Origin: Xenophilus arseniciresistens
GTDB taxonomy: Bacteria > Pseudomonadota > Gammaproteobacteria > Burkholderiales > Burkholderiaceae_C
Direction of reading: 5' to 3'
Assembly (NCBI RefSeq): GCF_028023875.1
Contig: NZ_JAQIPB010000003.1
Location: 62,001-126,000, forward strand
Length of the DNA stretch: 64,000 nucleotides
This document shows, piece by piece, positions 19,118-29,278 of this stretch (position 1 is its first letter; every line of letters begins with the position of its first letter). The notes under the pieces are model-generated. The model was not told the DNA's origin. It saw nothing but the letters and a program-made list of their open reading frames with translations, and did not search any database. The position numbers were made by a program, and so were the translations under genes.

Positions 19118-20107
19118 ATGCCCCACGCCATGAACCCCTCCGAGCGCAGTTTTGCCCGCCGCATCGACCTGACCAGCCTGCAGCTGTTCGTGGCCGTGTG
19201 CGAGACCGGCAGCATCGGCCGCGCCGCCGAGCGGGAATTCATTGCCGCCTCGGCCGTCAGCAAGCGCCTGTCGGAGCTTGAAGGCACGCTGGGCACCAGC
19301 CTGCTGTACCGGCATGCGCGCGGCGTCGACCTCACGCCCGCCGGCGAAAGCCTGCTGCACCACGCACGCTCCGTGCTCTACAGCCTCGAGAAGATGCAGG
19401 GCGAGCTCAGCGAGTACGCCCAGGGCGTGCGCGGCCATGTGCGCGTGCATGCCAACATCTCGGCCATCGTGCAGTACCTGCCCGAGGACCTGGGCGCCTT
19501 TGCGCGCCACCACGCGGCCATCAAGATCGACCTGGAAGAGCACCTGTCCAGCGAGGTGATGCGCGCCGTGCAGGAAGGCGCGGCCGACCTGGGCCTGTGC
19601 CACGTGCCCACAGACACCCCTGGTGCCCACGGCCTGCAGACCCTGCCCTATCGCCAGGACCAGCTCGTGCTGGTGATGCCCCAGGGCCACCCGCTCGCGG
19701 CGCACCCGCAGCTGGCTTTTGCGCAGGTGCTGGACTTCGACCTCGTGGGCCTGCATGCCAACAGCTCCATTTACCGCGCGCTGCATCAGGCAGCGCTGGC
19801 CCAGGGCCGCAGCGTGCGCCTGCGCATGCGCGTGACGGGCCTGGACGCCATGTGCCGCATGATCGACAACGGGCTGGGCGTGGGCGTGATGCCCCTTCAC
19901 GCCTTCATGCTCATGCGCCAGGGCATCGGCCGCGCGCTCACATCCGCCGCGCTCACCGACGACTGGGCCGAGCGGCAGATCAGCCTGGTGGCCCGTGACT
20001 TCTCCACGCTGCCCGTGGCCGCGCGCACGCTGGTCGAGCACCTGCGCGCGCCCGAGCCCGCGGACGGCCGCGCCGCCGCGCAGGCCCCTGCGGCCTCCCC
20101 CGCCTGA
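19118..20107 (+). CDS. LysR-family transcriptional regulator
   Basis: A 329-residue LTTR. The N-terminal helix-turn-helix spans about residues 17-76 ([39 protein letters not shown]), and a periplasmic-binding-like effector domain follows. The C-terminal 20 residues are Ala/Pro-rich. It points toward leuC, 47 bases downstream. Control of the leu genes is possible, but LTTRs usually act on divergent genes, so the target is unknown. Start may be 19118 or the ATG four codons later at 19130. Confidence 0.88.
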   Translation: MPHAMNPSERSFARRIDLTSLQLFVAVCETGSIGRAAEREFIAASAVSKRLSELEGTLGTSLLYRHARGVDLTPAGESLLHHARSVLYSLEKMQGELSEYAQGVRGHVRVHANISAIVQYLPEDLGAFARHHAAIKIDLEEHLSSEVMRAVQEGAADLGLCHVPTDTPGAHGLQTLPYRQDQLVLVMPQGHPLAAHPQLAFAQVLDFDLVGLHANSSIYRALHQAALAQGRSVRLRMRVTGLDAMCRMIDNGLGVGVMPLHAFMLMRQGIGRALTSAALTDDWAERQISLVARDFSTLPVAARTLVEHLRAPEPADGRAAAQAPAASPA

Positions 20108-20154
20108 ACGCGCATCGCGCGACAATCCATCCCCCACGAAAGAAGACCCTCGCC

Positions 20155-21576
20155 ATGGCACGCACGCTCTACGACAAGCTCTGGGACGAACACGTCGTCC
20201 ACACCGAAGAAGACGGCACCTCCGTCCTCTACATCGACCGCCATCTGATCCATGAAGTGACCAGCCCGCAGGCCTTCGAGGGCCTGCGCGAGGCCGGCCG
20301 CAAGCTGTGGCGCGTGAGCTCGGTGGTGGCCACCGCAGACCACAACACGCCCACCACCGGCTGGGAGCGCGGCTACGACGGCATCGTCGATCCGATCAGC
20401 AAGGAGCAGATCACCACGCTGGACTCGAACATCAAGGAGTTCGGCGCGGCAGCCTTCTTCCCCTTCATGAGCAAGCGCCAGGGCATCGTCCACGTGATCG
20501 GACCCGAGAACGGTGCCACCCTTCCGGGCATGACGGTGGTCTGCGGCGACAGCCACACCAGCACGCACGGCGCCTTCGGCGCGCTGGCGCACGGCATTGG
20601 CACCAGCGAGGTGGAGCACGTGATGGCCACGCAGACGCTGCTGGCCAAAAAGGCGAAGAACATGCTGGTCAAGGTCGAGGGCAAGGTCGCGCCCGGCATC
20701 ACCGGCAAGGACATCGTGCTGGCCATCATCGGCAAGATCGGCACTGCCGGCGGCACGGGCTACACCATCGAGTTCGCCGGCTCGGCGATTCGCGACCTGA
20801 GCATGGAAGGCCGCATGAGCGTGTGCAACATGGCCATCGAGGCCGGCGCGCGCGCGGGCCTGGTGGCCGTGGACCAGAAGACCATCGACTACGTCAAGGG
20901 CCGCCCGCTCGCGCCCCAGGGCGTGGAATGGGACCAGGCCGTGAGCTACTGGAAGACGCTGCACTCCGATGCCGGCGCGCATTTCGACACCGTGGTCGAA
21001 CTCGACGCGGCGCAGATCAAGCCGCAGGTCACCTGGGGCACCTCGCCCGAAATGGTGCTGCCCGTGGACGCGCGCGTGCCCGACCCGGACAAGGAAAAAG
21101 ACGCCAACAAGCGCGGCGCCATCGAGCGCGCGCTGACCTACATGGGCCTGGAGCCGAACAAGGCGCTGGGCGACATCTTCGTGGACAAGGTCTTCATCGG
21201 CAGCTGCACCAACAGCCGCATCGAGGACATGCGCGAAGCCGCCGCGGTGGTGAAGAAGCTGGGCCAGAAGGTGGCCAAGAACGTGAAGCTGGCCATGGTG
21301 GTGCCGGGCTCCGGCCTGGTGAAGGACCAGGCCGAGCGCGAAGGCCTGGACAAGATCTTCGAGGCCGCCGGCTTCGAATGGCGCGAGCCGGGTTGCTCGA
21401 TGTGCCTGGCCATGAACGCCGACCGGCTGGAGCCGGGCGAGCGCTGCGCCAGCACCAGCAACCGCAACTTCGAAGGCCGCCAGGGCGCGGGCGGGCGCAC
21501 CCACCTCGTGAGCCCGGCCATGGCCGCCGCGGCCGCCATCCACGGCCATTTCGTCGACATCCGCCAGTTCGCCTGA
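20155..21576 (+). CDS. leuC: 3-isopropylmalate dehydratase large subunit
   Basis: A 473-residue aconitase-family subunit that, with LeuD, isomerises 2-isopropylmalate to 3-isopropylmalate in leucine synthesis. The 4Fe-4S cysteines lie in [12 protein letters not shown] and [10 protein letters not shown]. The block [20 protein letters not shown] is diagnostic. It is the first of leuC-leuD-leuB, separated from leuD by 23 bases. Confidence 0.98.
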   Translation: MARTLYDKLWDEHVVHTEEDGTSVLYIDRHLIHEVTSPQAFEGLREAGRKLWRVSSVVATADHNTPTTGWERGYDGIVDPISKEQITTLDSNIKEFGAAAFFPFMSKRQGIVHVIGPENGATLPGMTVVCGDSHTSTHGAFGALAHGIGTSEVEHVMATQTLLAKKAKNMLVKVEGKVAPGITGKDIVLAIIGKIGTAGGTGYTIEFAGSAIRDLSMEGRMSVCNMAIEAGARAGLVAVDQKTIDYVKGRPLAPQGVEWDQAVSYWKTLHSDAGAHFDTVVELDAAQIKPQVTWGTSPEMVLPVDARVPDPDKEKDANKRGAIERALTYMGLEPNKALGDIFVDKVFIGSCTNSRIEDMREAAAVVKKLGQKVAKNVKLAMVVPGSGLVKDQAEREGLDKIFEAAGFEWREPGCSMCLAMNADRLEPGERCASTSNRNFEGRQGAGGRTHLVSPAMAAAAAIHGHFVDIRQFA

Positions 21577-21599
21577 GCGCCCGAGCAAGAAGACACATC

Positions 21600-22250
21600 A
21601 TGCAGAAATTCACCGTGCATCAGGGCCTGGTGGCCCCCATGGACCGCGAGAACGTCGACACCGACGCCATCATCCCCAAGCAGTTCCTCAAGTCCATCCG
21701 CAAGACCGGCTTCGGCCCCAACCTCTTCGACGAGTGGCGCTACCTGGACCATGGCGAACCGGGCATGGACTTAGGCCAACGCAAGCCCAACCCGGACTTC
21801 GTGCTGAACCAGCCGCGCTATGCCGGCGCCTCCATCCTGCTGGCGCGCAAGAACTTCGGTTGCGGCTCCAGCCGCGAGCACGCGCCCTGGGCGCTGGACC
21901 AGTTCGGCTTTCGCGCCATCCTCGCGCCCAGCTTCGCCGACATCTTCTTCAACAACAGCTTCAAGAACGGCCTGCTGCCCATCGTGCTGCCCGAAAGCAC
22001 CATCGCCAAGCTCTTCGACGAAGTCTTCGCCTTCCCGGGCTACCAGCTCACCGTGGACCTGGAACGCCAGGTGATCATCAAGCCCGACGGCACCGAGATC
22101 GCCTTCGACGTGCAGGCCTTCCGCCGCTACTGCCTGCTCAACGGGCTGGACGACATCGGCCTGACCCTGCGCCACAAGGACAAGATCAAGGCCTTCGAAG
22201 CCGAGCGCCTGGCCACCAAGCCCTGGCTCGCGCACCAAATGGCGAGCTGA
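21600..22250 (+). CDS. leuD: 3-isopropylmalate dehydratase small subunit
   Basis: A 216-residue swivelling domain partner of LeuC. Signatures include [20 protein letters not shown] at the N-terminus and [15 protein letters not shown] in the middle, where the conserved Ser/Arg contact the substrate. The ATG at 21600 gives the correct length; the frame is open far upstream inside leuC, so the family N-terminus decided the start. Confidence 0.97.
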   Translation: MQKFTVHQGLVAPMDRENVDTDAIIPKQFLKSIRKTGFGPNLFDEWRYLDHGEPGMDLGQRKPNPDFVLNQPRYAGASILLARKNFGCGSSREHAPWALDQFGFRAILAPSFADIFFNNSFKNGLLPIVLPESTIAKLFDEVFAFPGYQLTVDLERQVIIKPDGTEIAFDVQAFRRYCLLNGLDDIGLTLRHKDKIKAFEAERLATKPWLAHQMAS

Positions 22251-22283
22251 GCCCCCAACTTTCAAACTGAAGACACAACGATC

Positions 22284-23354
22284 ATGAAAATCGCAGTCCT
22301 GCCGGGTGACGGCATCGGCACCGAAATCGTCGCGGAAGCCGTCCGCGTGCTCGATGCGCTCGACCTGAAGTTCGAGATGGAAAGCGCGCTGGTCGGCGGC
22401 GCCGCCTACGACGCCCATGGCCACCCGCTGCCCGAGGCCACGCTCAAGCTGGCCAAGGAAGCCGACGCCGTGCTTTTCGGCGCCGTGGGCGACTGGAAGT
22501 ACGACACGCTGGACCGCCCGCTGCGTCCCGAGCAGGCCATCCTGGGCCTGCGCAAGAACCTGGGCCTGTTCGCCAACTTCCGCCCGGCCATCTGCTACGA
22601 GCAACTGGTCAATGCGTCCAGCCTCAAGCCCGAGCTGGTCGCCGGCCTGGACATCCTGATCATCCGCGAGCTCACGGGCGACATCTACTTCGGCCAGCCG
22701 CGCGGCCGCCGCACGGCCGTGGATGGCCACTTCCCCGGCGCCGAGGAAGCCTTCGACACCATGCGCTACAGCAGGCCCGAGATCGAGCGCATCGCGCGCG
22801 TCGCCTTCGAGGCCGCCCGCAAGCGCAACAAGAAGGTGACTTCGGTCGACAAGGCCAACGTGCTGGAGACCTTCCAGTTCTGGAAGGACGTGGTCACCGA
22901 GGTGCACAAGGAGTACCCGGACGTGGAGCTGGAGCACATGTACGTGGACAACGCGGCCATGCAGCTGGTGAAGAAGCCCAAGGCCTTCGACGTGATCGTG
23001 ACCGGCAACATGTTCGGCGACATCCTGAGCGACGAGGCCTCCATGCTCACCGGCTCCATCGGCATGCTGCCTTCGGCCAGCCTCAACAGCAGCAACCAGG
23101 GCCTGTACGAGCCCAGCCACGGCAGCGCCCCCGACATTGCCGGCAAGGGCGTGGCCAACCCGCTGGCCACGATCCTGTCGGCAGCGATGATGCTGCGCTT
23201 CTCGCTGAACCAGGAAGAGGCGGCCACGCGCATCGAGAACGCCGTGAAGAAGGTGCTGGCCCAGGGCCTGCGCACGCCCGACATCTGGAGCGAAGGCACG
23301 ACCAAGGTCGGTACGCGCGAGATGGGCGACGCGGTGCTCAAGGCGATGGGCTGA
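22284..23354 (+). CDS. leuB: 3-isopropylmalate dehydrogenase
   Basis: A 356-residue NAD-dependent beta-decarboxylating dehydrogenase, the third step after LeuA and LeuCD. It begins [15 protein letters not shown] and has the substrate blocks [19 protein letters not shown] and the metal-binding Asp residues in [13 protein letters not shown], ending with the [18 protein letters not shown] loop. It lies 33 bases after leuD and ends the operon, convergent with the glutathione transferase gene. Confidence 0.98.
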   Translation: MKIAVLPGDGIGTEIVAEAVRVLDALDLKFEMESALVGGAAYDAHGHPLPEATLKLAKEADAVLFGAVGDWKYDTLDRPLRPEQAILGLRKNLGLFANFRPAICYEQLVNASSLKPELVAGLDILIIRELTGDIYFGQPRGRRTAVDGHFPGAEEAFDTMRYSRPEIERIARVAFEAARKRNKKVTSVDKANVLETFQFWKDVVTEVHKEYPDVELEHMYVDNAAMQLVKKPKAFDVIVTGNMFGDILSDEASMLTGSIGMLPSASLNSSNQGLYEPSHGSAPDIAGKGVANPLATILSAAMMLRFSLNQEEAATRIENAVKKVLAQGLRTPDIWSEGTTKVGTREMGDAVLKAMG

Positions 23355-23372
23355 AGCCCACGGCGCGGCGCA

Positions 23373-23993
23373 TCAGGACTTGCTCGCGGCCACCAGCGCG
23401 TCGTCGCGCGCGTTGGCGCGCTGCGCCGCCGGCCGCACGGCGTGGCGCTGGGCGAACGCGGTGAAGGCCGGGCGAGGAGCCAGCATGCCGACCTGCATGT
23501 AATAGCCCAGGAACGCCGCCATGTACAGATCGGCGGTCGTGAACCGGTCGCCGGCCAGATGCTCGCGCCCGCTCACCGCCTGCTCCAGGGTGCGCAGCAG
23601 GTCGTCCTCGCTGCCATAGCCGGCGGCCATGGGCTCGGCCAGCTTGCCCACGTGCTTGGCCGTCATCAGTGCCTCCACCGGGCCCGAGAGGAAGAACATC
23701 CAGCGGTAGTAGGCCGCGCGCGCGGCGCTGCCGATGGGCGGTGCCAGGCCCAGCTCGGGCACGAGCTCGGCCAGGTAGGCGCAGATGGCGGCGTTCTCGG
23801 TGATCACCGTCTCGCCATGTTTGAGCGCAGGCACCTTGCCCATGGGGTTGATCGCCAGATACGCCGGCGCCTTCATCGTGCTGCCGAAGGCGAGCACCAC
23901 CTCTTCATAGGGCAGGCCGGTTTCCTCCAGCATCCAGCGCGTGACGCGGGCGCGCGACATGGGGTGGGTGTAGAAGGTCAGGGTGTTCGACAT
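23373..23993 (-). CDS. Glutathione S-transferase family protein
   Basis: A 206-residue GST. The thioredoxin-like N-terminal domain contains FYTHPMSRARVTRWMLEE, with Ser/Arg in the position of the catalytic residue, then the cis-Pro block GKVPALKHGETVITENAAI. An all-helical C-terminal domain follows, with DRFTTADLYMAAFL. Substrate unknown. The ATG at 23993 gives the family N-terminus. It is downstream of, and in the same direction as, a WYL regulator, which may control it. Confidence 0.9.
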   Translation of the reverse strand: MSNTLTFYTHPMSRARVTRWMLEETGLPYEEVVLAFGSTMKAPAYLAINPMGKVPALKHGETVITENAAICAYLAELVPELGLAPPIGSAARAAYYRWMFFLSGPVEALMTAKHVGKLAEPMAAGYGSEDDLLRTLEQAVSGREHLAGDRFTTADLYMAAFLGYYMQVGMLAPRPAFTAFAQRHAVRPAAQRANARDDALVAASKS

Positions 23994-24076
23994 GGTTGGC
24001 CTTTGGCGCAGTGGGTAAGCCGCCAGTCTGCGCCCCGCCTGCTGACAGCCCATGTCAGCAGCCGATCAAGACGCCG

Positions 24077-24781
24077 TCAGGGCGTGGTGGCGCGCTGCGC
24101 CAGGCAGTGCGCGCGCCATCGGCGCAGCAGCTCATGGCGGCGCTGCGGGTAGCGCCGGCCGCCGTCGTGCAGTGCCAGCACGCGGTCGGCTCGGAAGTGG
24201 CGAAAATCCTGCCGCAGTTCGCACCAGGCCGCCAGAAGCCGCTTGTCGGACAGAAAAGCCATCGCGAACGGCCAGATCGCGCGGGTGCTGACTTCGCCAT
24301 CGACATCGCGGTAGTCCAACTGCAGCACCTGCTCCTCACGGATGGCGTTGCGCAGCATGGCCACCCAGGGCTCGGGCGCAGGGGCGGCGTTCTGCCACAG
24401 GGGTGCGAACAGGCCGCTGGTCTCCACCTGCAGGCGCAGCGTGTCGGGCAGCACGCCGGCCACACGGTCCAGCGCCTGTTGCGCGGCGCCGGCCAGTTCG
24501 GGGTCGGCATGGCTGGCCACCCAGCGCGCGCCCAGCGCCAGCGCTTCCAGTTCCTCGGGCGAGAACATCAAGGGCGGCAGCACGAAGCCCGGCCGCAGCA
24601 CGTAGCCCACGCCCGGGTCGCCGGCGATGGCGGCCCCCTGCGCGCGCAGCGCGTCCACGTCGCGGTACAGCGTGCGCAGGCTCACCCCCAGCGTCTCGGC
24701 CAGCCAGGCGCCGGTCACCGGATGGCGACGGCGATGCAACTGATCGAGGAGGCGCAGAAGACGGGTGGCGCGGGTGCTCAC
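24077..24781 (-). CDS. YafY-like transcriptional regulator (HTH + WYL domain)
   Basis: A 234-residue regulator. An N-terminal DeoR-type winged helix (RLLRLLDQLHRRR, LGVSLRTLYRDVDALRAQGA) is followed by a WYL domain. The WYL region reads LQLDYRDVDGE, IWPFAMAFLSDKRLLAAWCELRQDFRHFR, written here as separate blocks of the YafY subgroup. WYL domains sense small ligands or nucleic acid; the ligand here is unknown. I chose GTG 24779-24781 because GCAGGA stands just upstream and it gives the usual N-terminus; a longer in-frame start at 24994 would run through the asd promoter. The likely partner is the GST gene 83 bases downstream. Confidence 0.85.
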   Translation of the reverse strand: MSTRATRLLRLLDQLHRRRHPVTGAWLAETLGVSLRTLYRDVDALRAQGAAIAGDPGVGYVLRPGFVLPPLMFSPEELEALALGARWVASHADPELAGAAQQALDRVAGVLPDTLRLQVETSGLFAPLWQNAAPAPEPWVAMLRNAIREEQVLQLDYRDVDGEVSTRAIWPFAMAFLSDKRLLAAWCELRQDFRHFRADRVLALHDGGRRYPQRRHELLRRWRAHCLAQRATTP

Positions 24782-24885
24782 GGAGCGATTTCCTGCAGTA
24801 CGGCTTGCATGGCAGCGATTGTCCGGCACGCGCCCGGGGGCCGAGTGCACGCACGCCGCCCGCGCGCACTTGCGCATGTTCGCGC

Positions 24886-24891
24886 TAGAAT
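24886..24891 (+). promoter_or_regulatory. Likely -10 element of the asd promoter (TAGAAT)
   Basis: TAGAAT would start transcription near 24898, just ahead of the leader peptide frame. The -35 region is weak. It lies between the divergent WYL regulator and the asd leader. Confidence 0.5.
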
Positions 24892-24923
24892 CCGCGCCCA
24901 TGTTTGCCGCCCATTCGTTCGCC

Positions 24924-25004
24924 ATGAACACTGCCTGCGCCGCCAAGACCGGTGCAGGCGCGCGCGCAACCATCACCAAAACCACGACGATCATTAAGGG
25001 CTGA
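24924..25004 (+). CDS. Leader peptide of asd, run of Thr/Ile/Lys codons
   Basis: A 26-codon frame whose residues 16-25 are TITKTTTIIK: five Thr, three Ile and two Lys codons in a row (24969-24998), followed by Gly and TGA. It resembles the E. coli thrL leader but adds Lys. All three amino acids are end products of the pathway that asd feeds. An in-frame ATG at 24900, close to the predicted transcript start, would extend it by 8 residues; neither start has a clear Shine-Dalgarno sequence. I read it as a cis-acting attenuation peptide that stalls ribosomes when charged tRNA for Thr, Ile or Lys is short. It is far too biased to be chance coding, but expression is unproven. Confidence 0.75.
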   Translation: MNTACAAKTGAGARATITKTTTIIKG

Positions 25005-25089
25005 CCCAGCCTGGTTCGTCGCGCGCGCCTCCCCCTGGCCCTCGGACGAGCCAGGCGGGCAGCCCCTTCGGCGCGGTCTCTCCGTTTTT
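24956..25089 (+). promoter_or_regulatory. Transcription attenuator of asd (mutually exclusive helices and terminator)
   Basis: Segment 1 (24956-24966), just before the Thr/Ile/Lys codons, pairs perfectly over 11 bases with segment 2 (25020-25030). The core CGCGCC of segment 2 (25024-25029) can instead pair with GGCGCG at 25070-25075. The latter lies in the 3' half of a terminator-like hairpin: CGGACGAG (25043-25050) with CTCTCCG (25078-25084), one bulged C, followed by five T (25085-25089). A further hairpin CCTGGC/GCCAGG (25034-25055) competes for the same region. Stalling on the codon run would cover segment 1, free segment 2 and block the terminator; finishing the peptide would let 1:2 form and stop transcription. 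The pairings are visible; the mechanism is inferred. Confidence 0.65.
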
Positions 25090-25120
25090 ATTGACTGGTA
25101 GACACTGAAAGGGCATTGAA

Positions 25121-26251
25121 ATGAGCAAGTTGGTAGGTCTGGTCGGCTGGCGCGGCATGGTCGGCTCCGTCCTCATGGATCGCATGGAGGCCGAGAAGGA
25201 TTTCGATCTGATCGAGCCGCTGTTCTTCTCCACCTCCAACGCCGGCGGCAAGGCCCCGGCCCAGGCGAAGAACGAAACGACGCTGCAGGACGCCTTCGAC
25301 ATCGAGCAGCTCAAGCGCTGCGAGATCATCATCACGGCCCAGGGCGGCGACTACACCAACGAGGTGTTCCCCAAGCTGCGCGCCGCTGGCTGGAACGGCC
25401 ATTGGATCGATGCCGCCTCCTCCCTGCGCATGAAGGACGACGCCGTCATCGTGCTCGACCCGGTCAACATGCCCGTGATCAAGGAGGCGCTGGCCAAGGG
25501 CGGGCGCAACTGGATCGGCGGCAACTGCACCGTCAGCTGCATGCTGATGGGCGTGGGTGCGCTGTACAAGGCGGGTCTGGTCGAGTGGATGAGCACCCAG
25601 ACCTACCAGGCTGCCAGCGGCGGCGGCGCCCAGCACATGCGCGAGCTGCTCACGCAGTACGGCACGCTCAACGCCGAAGTGCGCAACCTGCTGGACGATC
25701 CGAAGAGCGCCATCCTCGAAATCGACCGCAAGGTGATCGAGAAGCAGCGCAGCCTGTCGGGCGCCGAGACGGCCAACTTCGGCGTGCCCCTGGGCGGTTC
25801 GCTGATCCCCTGGATCGACAAGGATCTGGGCAACGGCATGTCCAAGGAAGAGTGGAAGGGCATGGCGGAGACCAACAAGATCCTGGGCCAGGGCGAAGGC
25901 TTCGGCTCCGCCGCCGTGCCCGTCGATGGCTTCTGCGTGCGCGTGGGGGCCATGCGCTGCCACAGCCAGGCGCTGACCTTCAAGCTCAGGAAGGACGTGC
26001 CCGTGGCCGACATCGAGGCCATGATCGCCGCGGACAACGAGTGGGTGAAGGTGGTGCCCAACACGCGCGAAGCCACGCTGGCCGATCTGACGCCCGTGGC
26101 CGTCACGGGCACGATGACCATCCCCGTCGGCCGCATCCGCAAGCTGGCGATGGGGCCCGAGTATGTGGGCGCGTTTACCATCGGTGACCAGTTGCTGTGG
26201 GGCGCGGCCGAGCCGCTGCGTCGCATGCTGCGGATCCTGTTGGCTGCCTGA
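25121..26251 (+). CDS. asd: Aspartate-semialdehyde dehydrogenase
   Basis: A 376-residue enzyme that reduces aspartyl phosphate to aspartate semialdehyde, the branch point to lysine/diaminopimelate, threonine, isoleucine and methionine. The NADP fold begins [19 protein letters not shown]. The nucleophile Cys136 is in GGNCTVSC, and the catalytic His/Arg blocks ([13 protein letters not shown]) follow. It is preceded by a leader peptide and attenuator-like structure and followed by a strong terminator, so it is probably a single-gene transcript although it follows the leu operon region. Confidence 0.97.
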   Translation: MSKLVGLVGWRGMVGSVLMDRMEAEKDFDLIEPLFFSTSNAGGKAPAQAKNETTLQDAFDIEQLKRCEIIITAQGGDYTNEVFPKLRAAGWNGHWIDAASSLRMKDDAVIVLDPVNMPVIKEALAKGGRNWIGGNCTVSCMLMGVGALYKAGLVEWMSTQTYQAASGGGAQHMRELLTQYGTLNAEVRNLLDDPKSAILEIDRKVIEKQRSLSGAETANFGVPLGGSLIPWIDKDLGNGMSKEEWKGMAETNKILGQGEGFGSAAVPVDGFCVRVGAMRCHSQALTFKLRKDVPVADIEAMIAADNEWVKVVPNTREATLADLTPVAVTGTMTIPVGRIRKLAMGPEYVGAFTIGDQLLWGAAEPLRRMLRILLAA

Positions 26252-26274
26252 TCCCGGCCTTCGGGGCTTGCGGC

Positions 26275-26305
26275 AAAGTGCGTTGCGAGTCAGCAACGCA
26301 CTTTT
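26275..26305 (+). terminator. Intrinsic terminator after asd
   Basis: The perfect 12-base arms 26275-26286 and 26293-26304 surround a 6-base loop and end in a T run. Confidence 0.9.
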
Positions 26306-26346
26306 CCTGCCGAAGTTGGCACGCACTGGGACAAAACACCGCTTGT

Positions 26347-26364
26347 CTTGTCATTGACGACAAG
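26347..26364. promoter_or_regulatory. Inverted repeat upstream of fimV
   Basis: CTTGTC-ATTGAC-GACAAG, with perfect 6-base arms and a 6-base spacer, lies 49 bases before fimV and overlaps a possible -35 hexamer (TTGACG, 26354-26359). It could be an operator, but I see no matching -10 at good spacing. Confidence 0.35.
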
Positions 26365-26412
26365 TTGGTGTTAACGTCCTTTTACATTTACGGGCGCCGT
26401 GCCCCTTCAAGC

Positions 26413-29184
26413 ATGACCAGAACAACGTCGTTCGCAAGCCAATCGCCGGCAGGACACCCGAACTCGCACCCCGTCAGCCGGCTCTCGGCCTTGAGCGTGG
26501 CTGCGGCGCTGGCGCTGACTCTGGGGCTGCCTGACGCCCAGGCGCTCACGCTGGGCCGGCTGAATGTGCGGTCCGCGCTCGGCGAGCCTCTGCGCGCCGA
26601 GGTCGACGTCACCGACATCGGCCCGGGCGAAGCGGATGGCCTGCGCGTGCTGCTGGCGCCGCGCGCCGCCTTCCAGGCTGCAGGCGTGACGTACAACGAT
26701 GCGCTGGCCAACGTGCAGACGACCCTGCAGCGTCGGGCCGACGGCAGCTACGTGGTGCGGCTGACCGGCTCACGGCCCATGAACGAACCCTTCGTGGACC
26801 TGCTGCTGGAGGCCAACTGGGCCAGCGGCCGGATCGTTCGCGACTACACCTTGCTGCTGGATCCGCCCAGCAGCACGCGCCAGGCTGCAGCGCAGCCCGT
26901 GGCGCCCACCGCCCCCCAGATCGTCAGCCCGCAGCCGCGCGTGACGGCGGTGATCCCCGCCCGCCCCGCGGCGGCGCCTCGCGGTACGGCGTCTGCGCCG
27001 GTCCCGGCGGCGCCCGTGCGTACCGAGAGTCCGGCCGCCAGTGCTGGTGGCCAGCAGGTCACGGTTCAGCGAGGCGATACGGCCGGGCGTCTGGCCGCGG
27101 CTTACAAACCCGCAGACGTCTCGCTCGACCAGATGCTCGTGGCACTGCTGCGCGCCAATCCGGATGCCTTCATCGACGGCAACGTCAACCGCATGCGTGC
27201 CGGTGCAGTGCTGCAGATACCCAGCAGCAGCGAAGCCGCCAGCACGCCTGCTGCGCAGGCACGCCGCACCGTGGTGGCCCAGAGCCGCGATTTCGCCCAG
27301 TACCGTCGCCGTCTGGCAGAAAACGCGCCGACCTCCCAGGTCGCCGCCGCTGATCGCCAGGCCTCGGGGCGCCTGCAGGCCAACGTGGAAGATCGCAACG
27401 CCAATGCCACGTCGCCTGACCGCCTGACCCTTGCGCAAGGCGGCGCTGCTGCGCGCAATGAGGAGCGCATCGCCCAGGCACGCCAGGCCCAGGAGTCCTC
27501 GGCGCGCGTGAGCGAGCTGCAGCGAAACATCGAAGAGCTCAACCGGATCCAGGGTGGTGGTGCCGGCGCTGCTCCGGCGCCTGCCGCGTCGACGGCGAAC
27601 GGCGCCGCTGCACCGGCCCCCGCTCCTGCCCCCGCTGCCGCACCGACGGCACCTGGTGCAGCGCCTGCAACGGCTGCCGCAACGGCCCCGGCAGCAGCGC
27701 CTGCCGCAGCGCCGATCCCCGGCCCCACGGTGCAAGGCACGCCGCCCGGCACCACACCCCCCGCAACATCGGAAACGGCAGCGCCGGCCCCGGCGGCCGA
27801 AGCTGCGCCGCCGGTGGCCGCGGCACCTGTGCCCGCTCCCGCGCCCGCCCCGGCGCCTGCAGCAGCACCAGCGCCGCCCCCTGAACCCGGCCTGCTCGAC
27901 GCCTTGCTGGACAACCCCATCGTTCTGGCTGCTGGCGCCCTGGTGTTGCTGCTGCTGGGTTTTCTGGCGCTGCGTCTGCGCAATCGCAAGAAGGCCGATG
28001 CTGCGGACAGCACCTTCCCCGAAAGCAAGCTGCCCAGGGACTCCTTCTTCGGCGCCACAGGCGGCGAATCGGTGGACACCAACAGCCGCAACAGCTCGGT
28101 GGTCTCCTCGTTGTCCTATTCGCCCAGCCAGCTCGATGCCGGCGATGTCGATCCGGTGGCCGAGGCCGACGTGTACCTGGCCTATGGGCGCGACCTGCAG
28201 GCCGAGGAAATCCTGCGCGAAGCGCTGCGGACCACACCCGAGCGTCTGGCCATCCACCTCAAGCTGCTGGAAATCCACGCCAAGCGCCGAGACCTGCGCG
28301 CTTTTGAGCAACTGGCAGGCGAGGTGCGCAAGCTGAGCAACGGCAGTGGCCCCGAATGGAGCCGCGTGCTGGACATGGGCCGCGAACTGGACCCCGGCAA
28401 TCCGCTGTACCAGGGCAGCGCGGCCGTGCTGGACACCGAGAAGACGGTGCCGCTGGCCTCCGCAGCCGGTGGCCTTGCGGCCGCTGCCGCGGCGGCAGCA
28501 GTGGCATCGCCACCGCCGCCTGCAGCGGCGCCTGTGGCCGCAGAACCCGTGCAGGCCTTCGTGCCTTCCGTGGCGCCGCTGGATTTCGAACTGGATCTGA
28601 GCAAGCCGGCGCCCCTGGCCGACGCGCAGGGGACGCCCGATCTGCTGAGCGAGCCTGCGCTGCCGCCCATGAGCTTCGAGCCGCTTCAAGCCACGCCCGC
28701 TGTCGATCCGGCGCGCTCGCCGCTGCTGCAGCACGACCTGCTGGACAACGACTTCGAGACGGCCCCCGGCGACCTGGACAGCAGGCTCGATCTTGGCAAC
28801 CCTCGCTCGGCCCTGTCCGTGGACGGTGACCGTTCGAGCACCGCGACCCAGCATGCGGGACTGCCCGGCGACTCGGGTTTCATCGAGTTCGACATGACAG
28901 CGTTGTCCGGCCTGCGCGAGAACACGCCGACGCGTCCGGCCGCGCTGGAAACCCTGCCTCAGGCGCCGCTCGGCACCATGCCGGCCGATGCACAGATCGC
29001 AACCGCTGCGCCCGCCTCCGACGCCGGTGCCGACAGCCCGCATGCGATCAAGCTCTCGCTGGCGCGCGAGCTGCATGCGCTGGGCGACGACGAAGGCGCG
29101 CGCTCGCTGCTGGAAGAGGTGATGAGCGAAAGCAAGGACGAATCGCGCAACCAGGCGCAATTGCTGCTCAACGAGTGGCGCTGA
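26413..29184 (+). CDS. fimV: FimV/HubP-family polar hub protein
   Basis: A 923-residue inner-membrane protein of the FimV/HubP/TspA family, which organises the cell pole and supports type IV pilus assembly and twitching. A signal peptide (about 1-43, ending DAQA) leads into the conserved N-terminal domain LTLGRLNVRSALGEPLRAEV. A LysM peptidoglycan-binding domain lies at about 214-270, a short coiled coil (SELQRNIEELNRIQ) near 370 and a long Ala/Pro linker at about 383-492. One membrane helix follows at about 499-520 (IVLAAGALVLLLLGFLALRL), then an acidic cytoplasmic tail. The tail ends in the FimV C-terminal TPR-like motif (LSLARELHALGDDEGARSLL, about 878 on). The ATG at 26413 gives a proper signal peptide. 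Neighbour truA is the usual context in proteobacteria. Confidence 0.95.
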   Translation: MTRTTSFASQSPAGHPNSHPVSRLSALSVAAALALTLGLPDAQALTLGRLNVRSALGEPLRAEVDVTDIGPGEADGLRVLLAPRAAFQAAGVTYNDALANVQTTLQRRADGSYVVRLTGSRPMNEPFVDLLLEANWASGRIVRDYTLLLDPPSSTRQAAAQPVAPTAPQIVSPQPRVTAVIPARPAAAPRGTASAPVPAAPVRTESPAASAGGQQVTVQRGDTAGRLAAAYKPADVSLDQMLVALLRANPDAFIDGNVNRMRAGAVLQIPSSSEAASTPAAQARRTVVAQSRDFAQYRRRLAENAPTSQVAAADRQASGRLQANVEDRNANATSPDRLTLAQGGAAARNEERIAQARQAQESSARVSELQRNIEELNRIQGGGAGAAPAPAASTANGAAAPAPAPAPAAAPTAPGAAPATAAATAPAAAPAAAPIPGPTVQGTPPGTTPPATSETAAPAPAAEAAPPVAAAPVPAPAPAPAPAAAPAPPPEPGLLDALLDNPIVLAAGALVLLLLGFLALRLRNRKKADAADSTFPESKLPRDSFFGATGGESVDTNSRNSSVVSSLSYSPSQLDAGDVDPVAEADVYLAYGRDLQAEEILREALRTTPERLAIHLKLLEIHAKRRDLRAFEQLAGEVRKLSNGSGPEWSRVLDMGRELDPGNPLYQGSAAVLDTEKTVPLASAAGGLAAAAAAAAVASPPPPAAAPVAAEPVQAFVPSVAPLDFELDLSKPAPLADAQGTPDLLSEPALPPMSFEPLQATPAVDPARSPLLQHDLLDNDFETAPGDLDSRLDLGNPRSALSVDGDRSSTATQHAGLPGDSGFIEFDMTALSGLRENTPTRPAALETLPQAPLGTMPADAQIATAAPASDAGADSPHAIKLSLARELHALGDDEGARSLLEEVMSESKDESRNQAQLLLNEWR

Positions 29185-29226
29185 GCCGCGCACGCCCTTT
29201 CTCGCTGCACAACATGTCAAACTCCG

Positions 29227-29251
29227 GGGCGGCCTGCGGGCCGCCCTTTTT
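29227..29251 (+). terminator. Intrinsic terminator after fimV
   Basis: GGGCGGCC (29227-29234) pairs with GGCCGCCC (29239-29246) over a 4-base loop and is followed by five T. Confidence 0.88.
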
Positions 29252-29278
29252 CATCGCCGGGCCGCCCCAAGATGAAAA

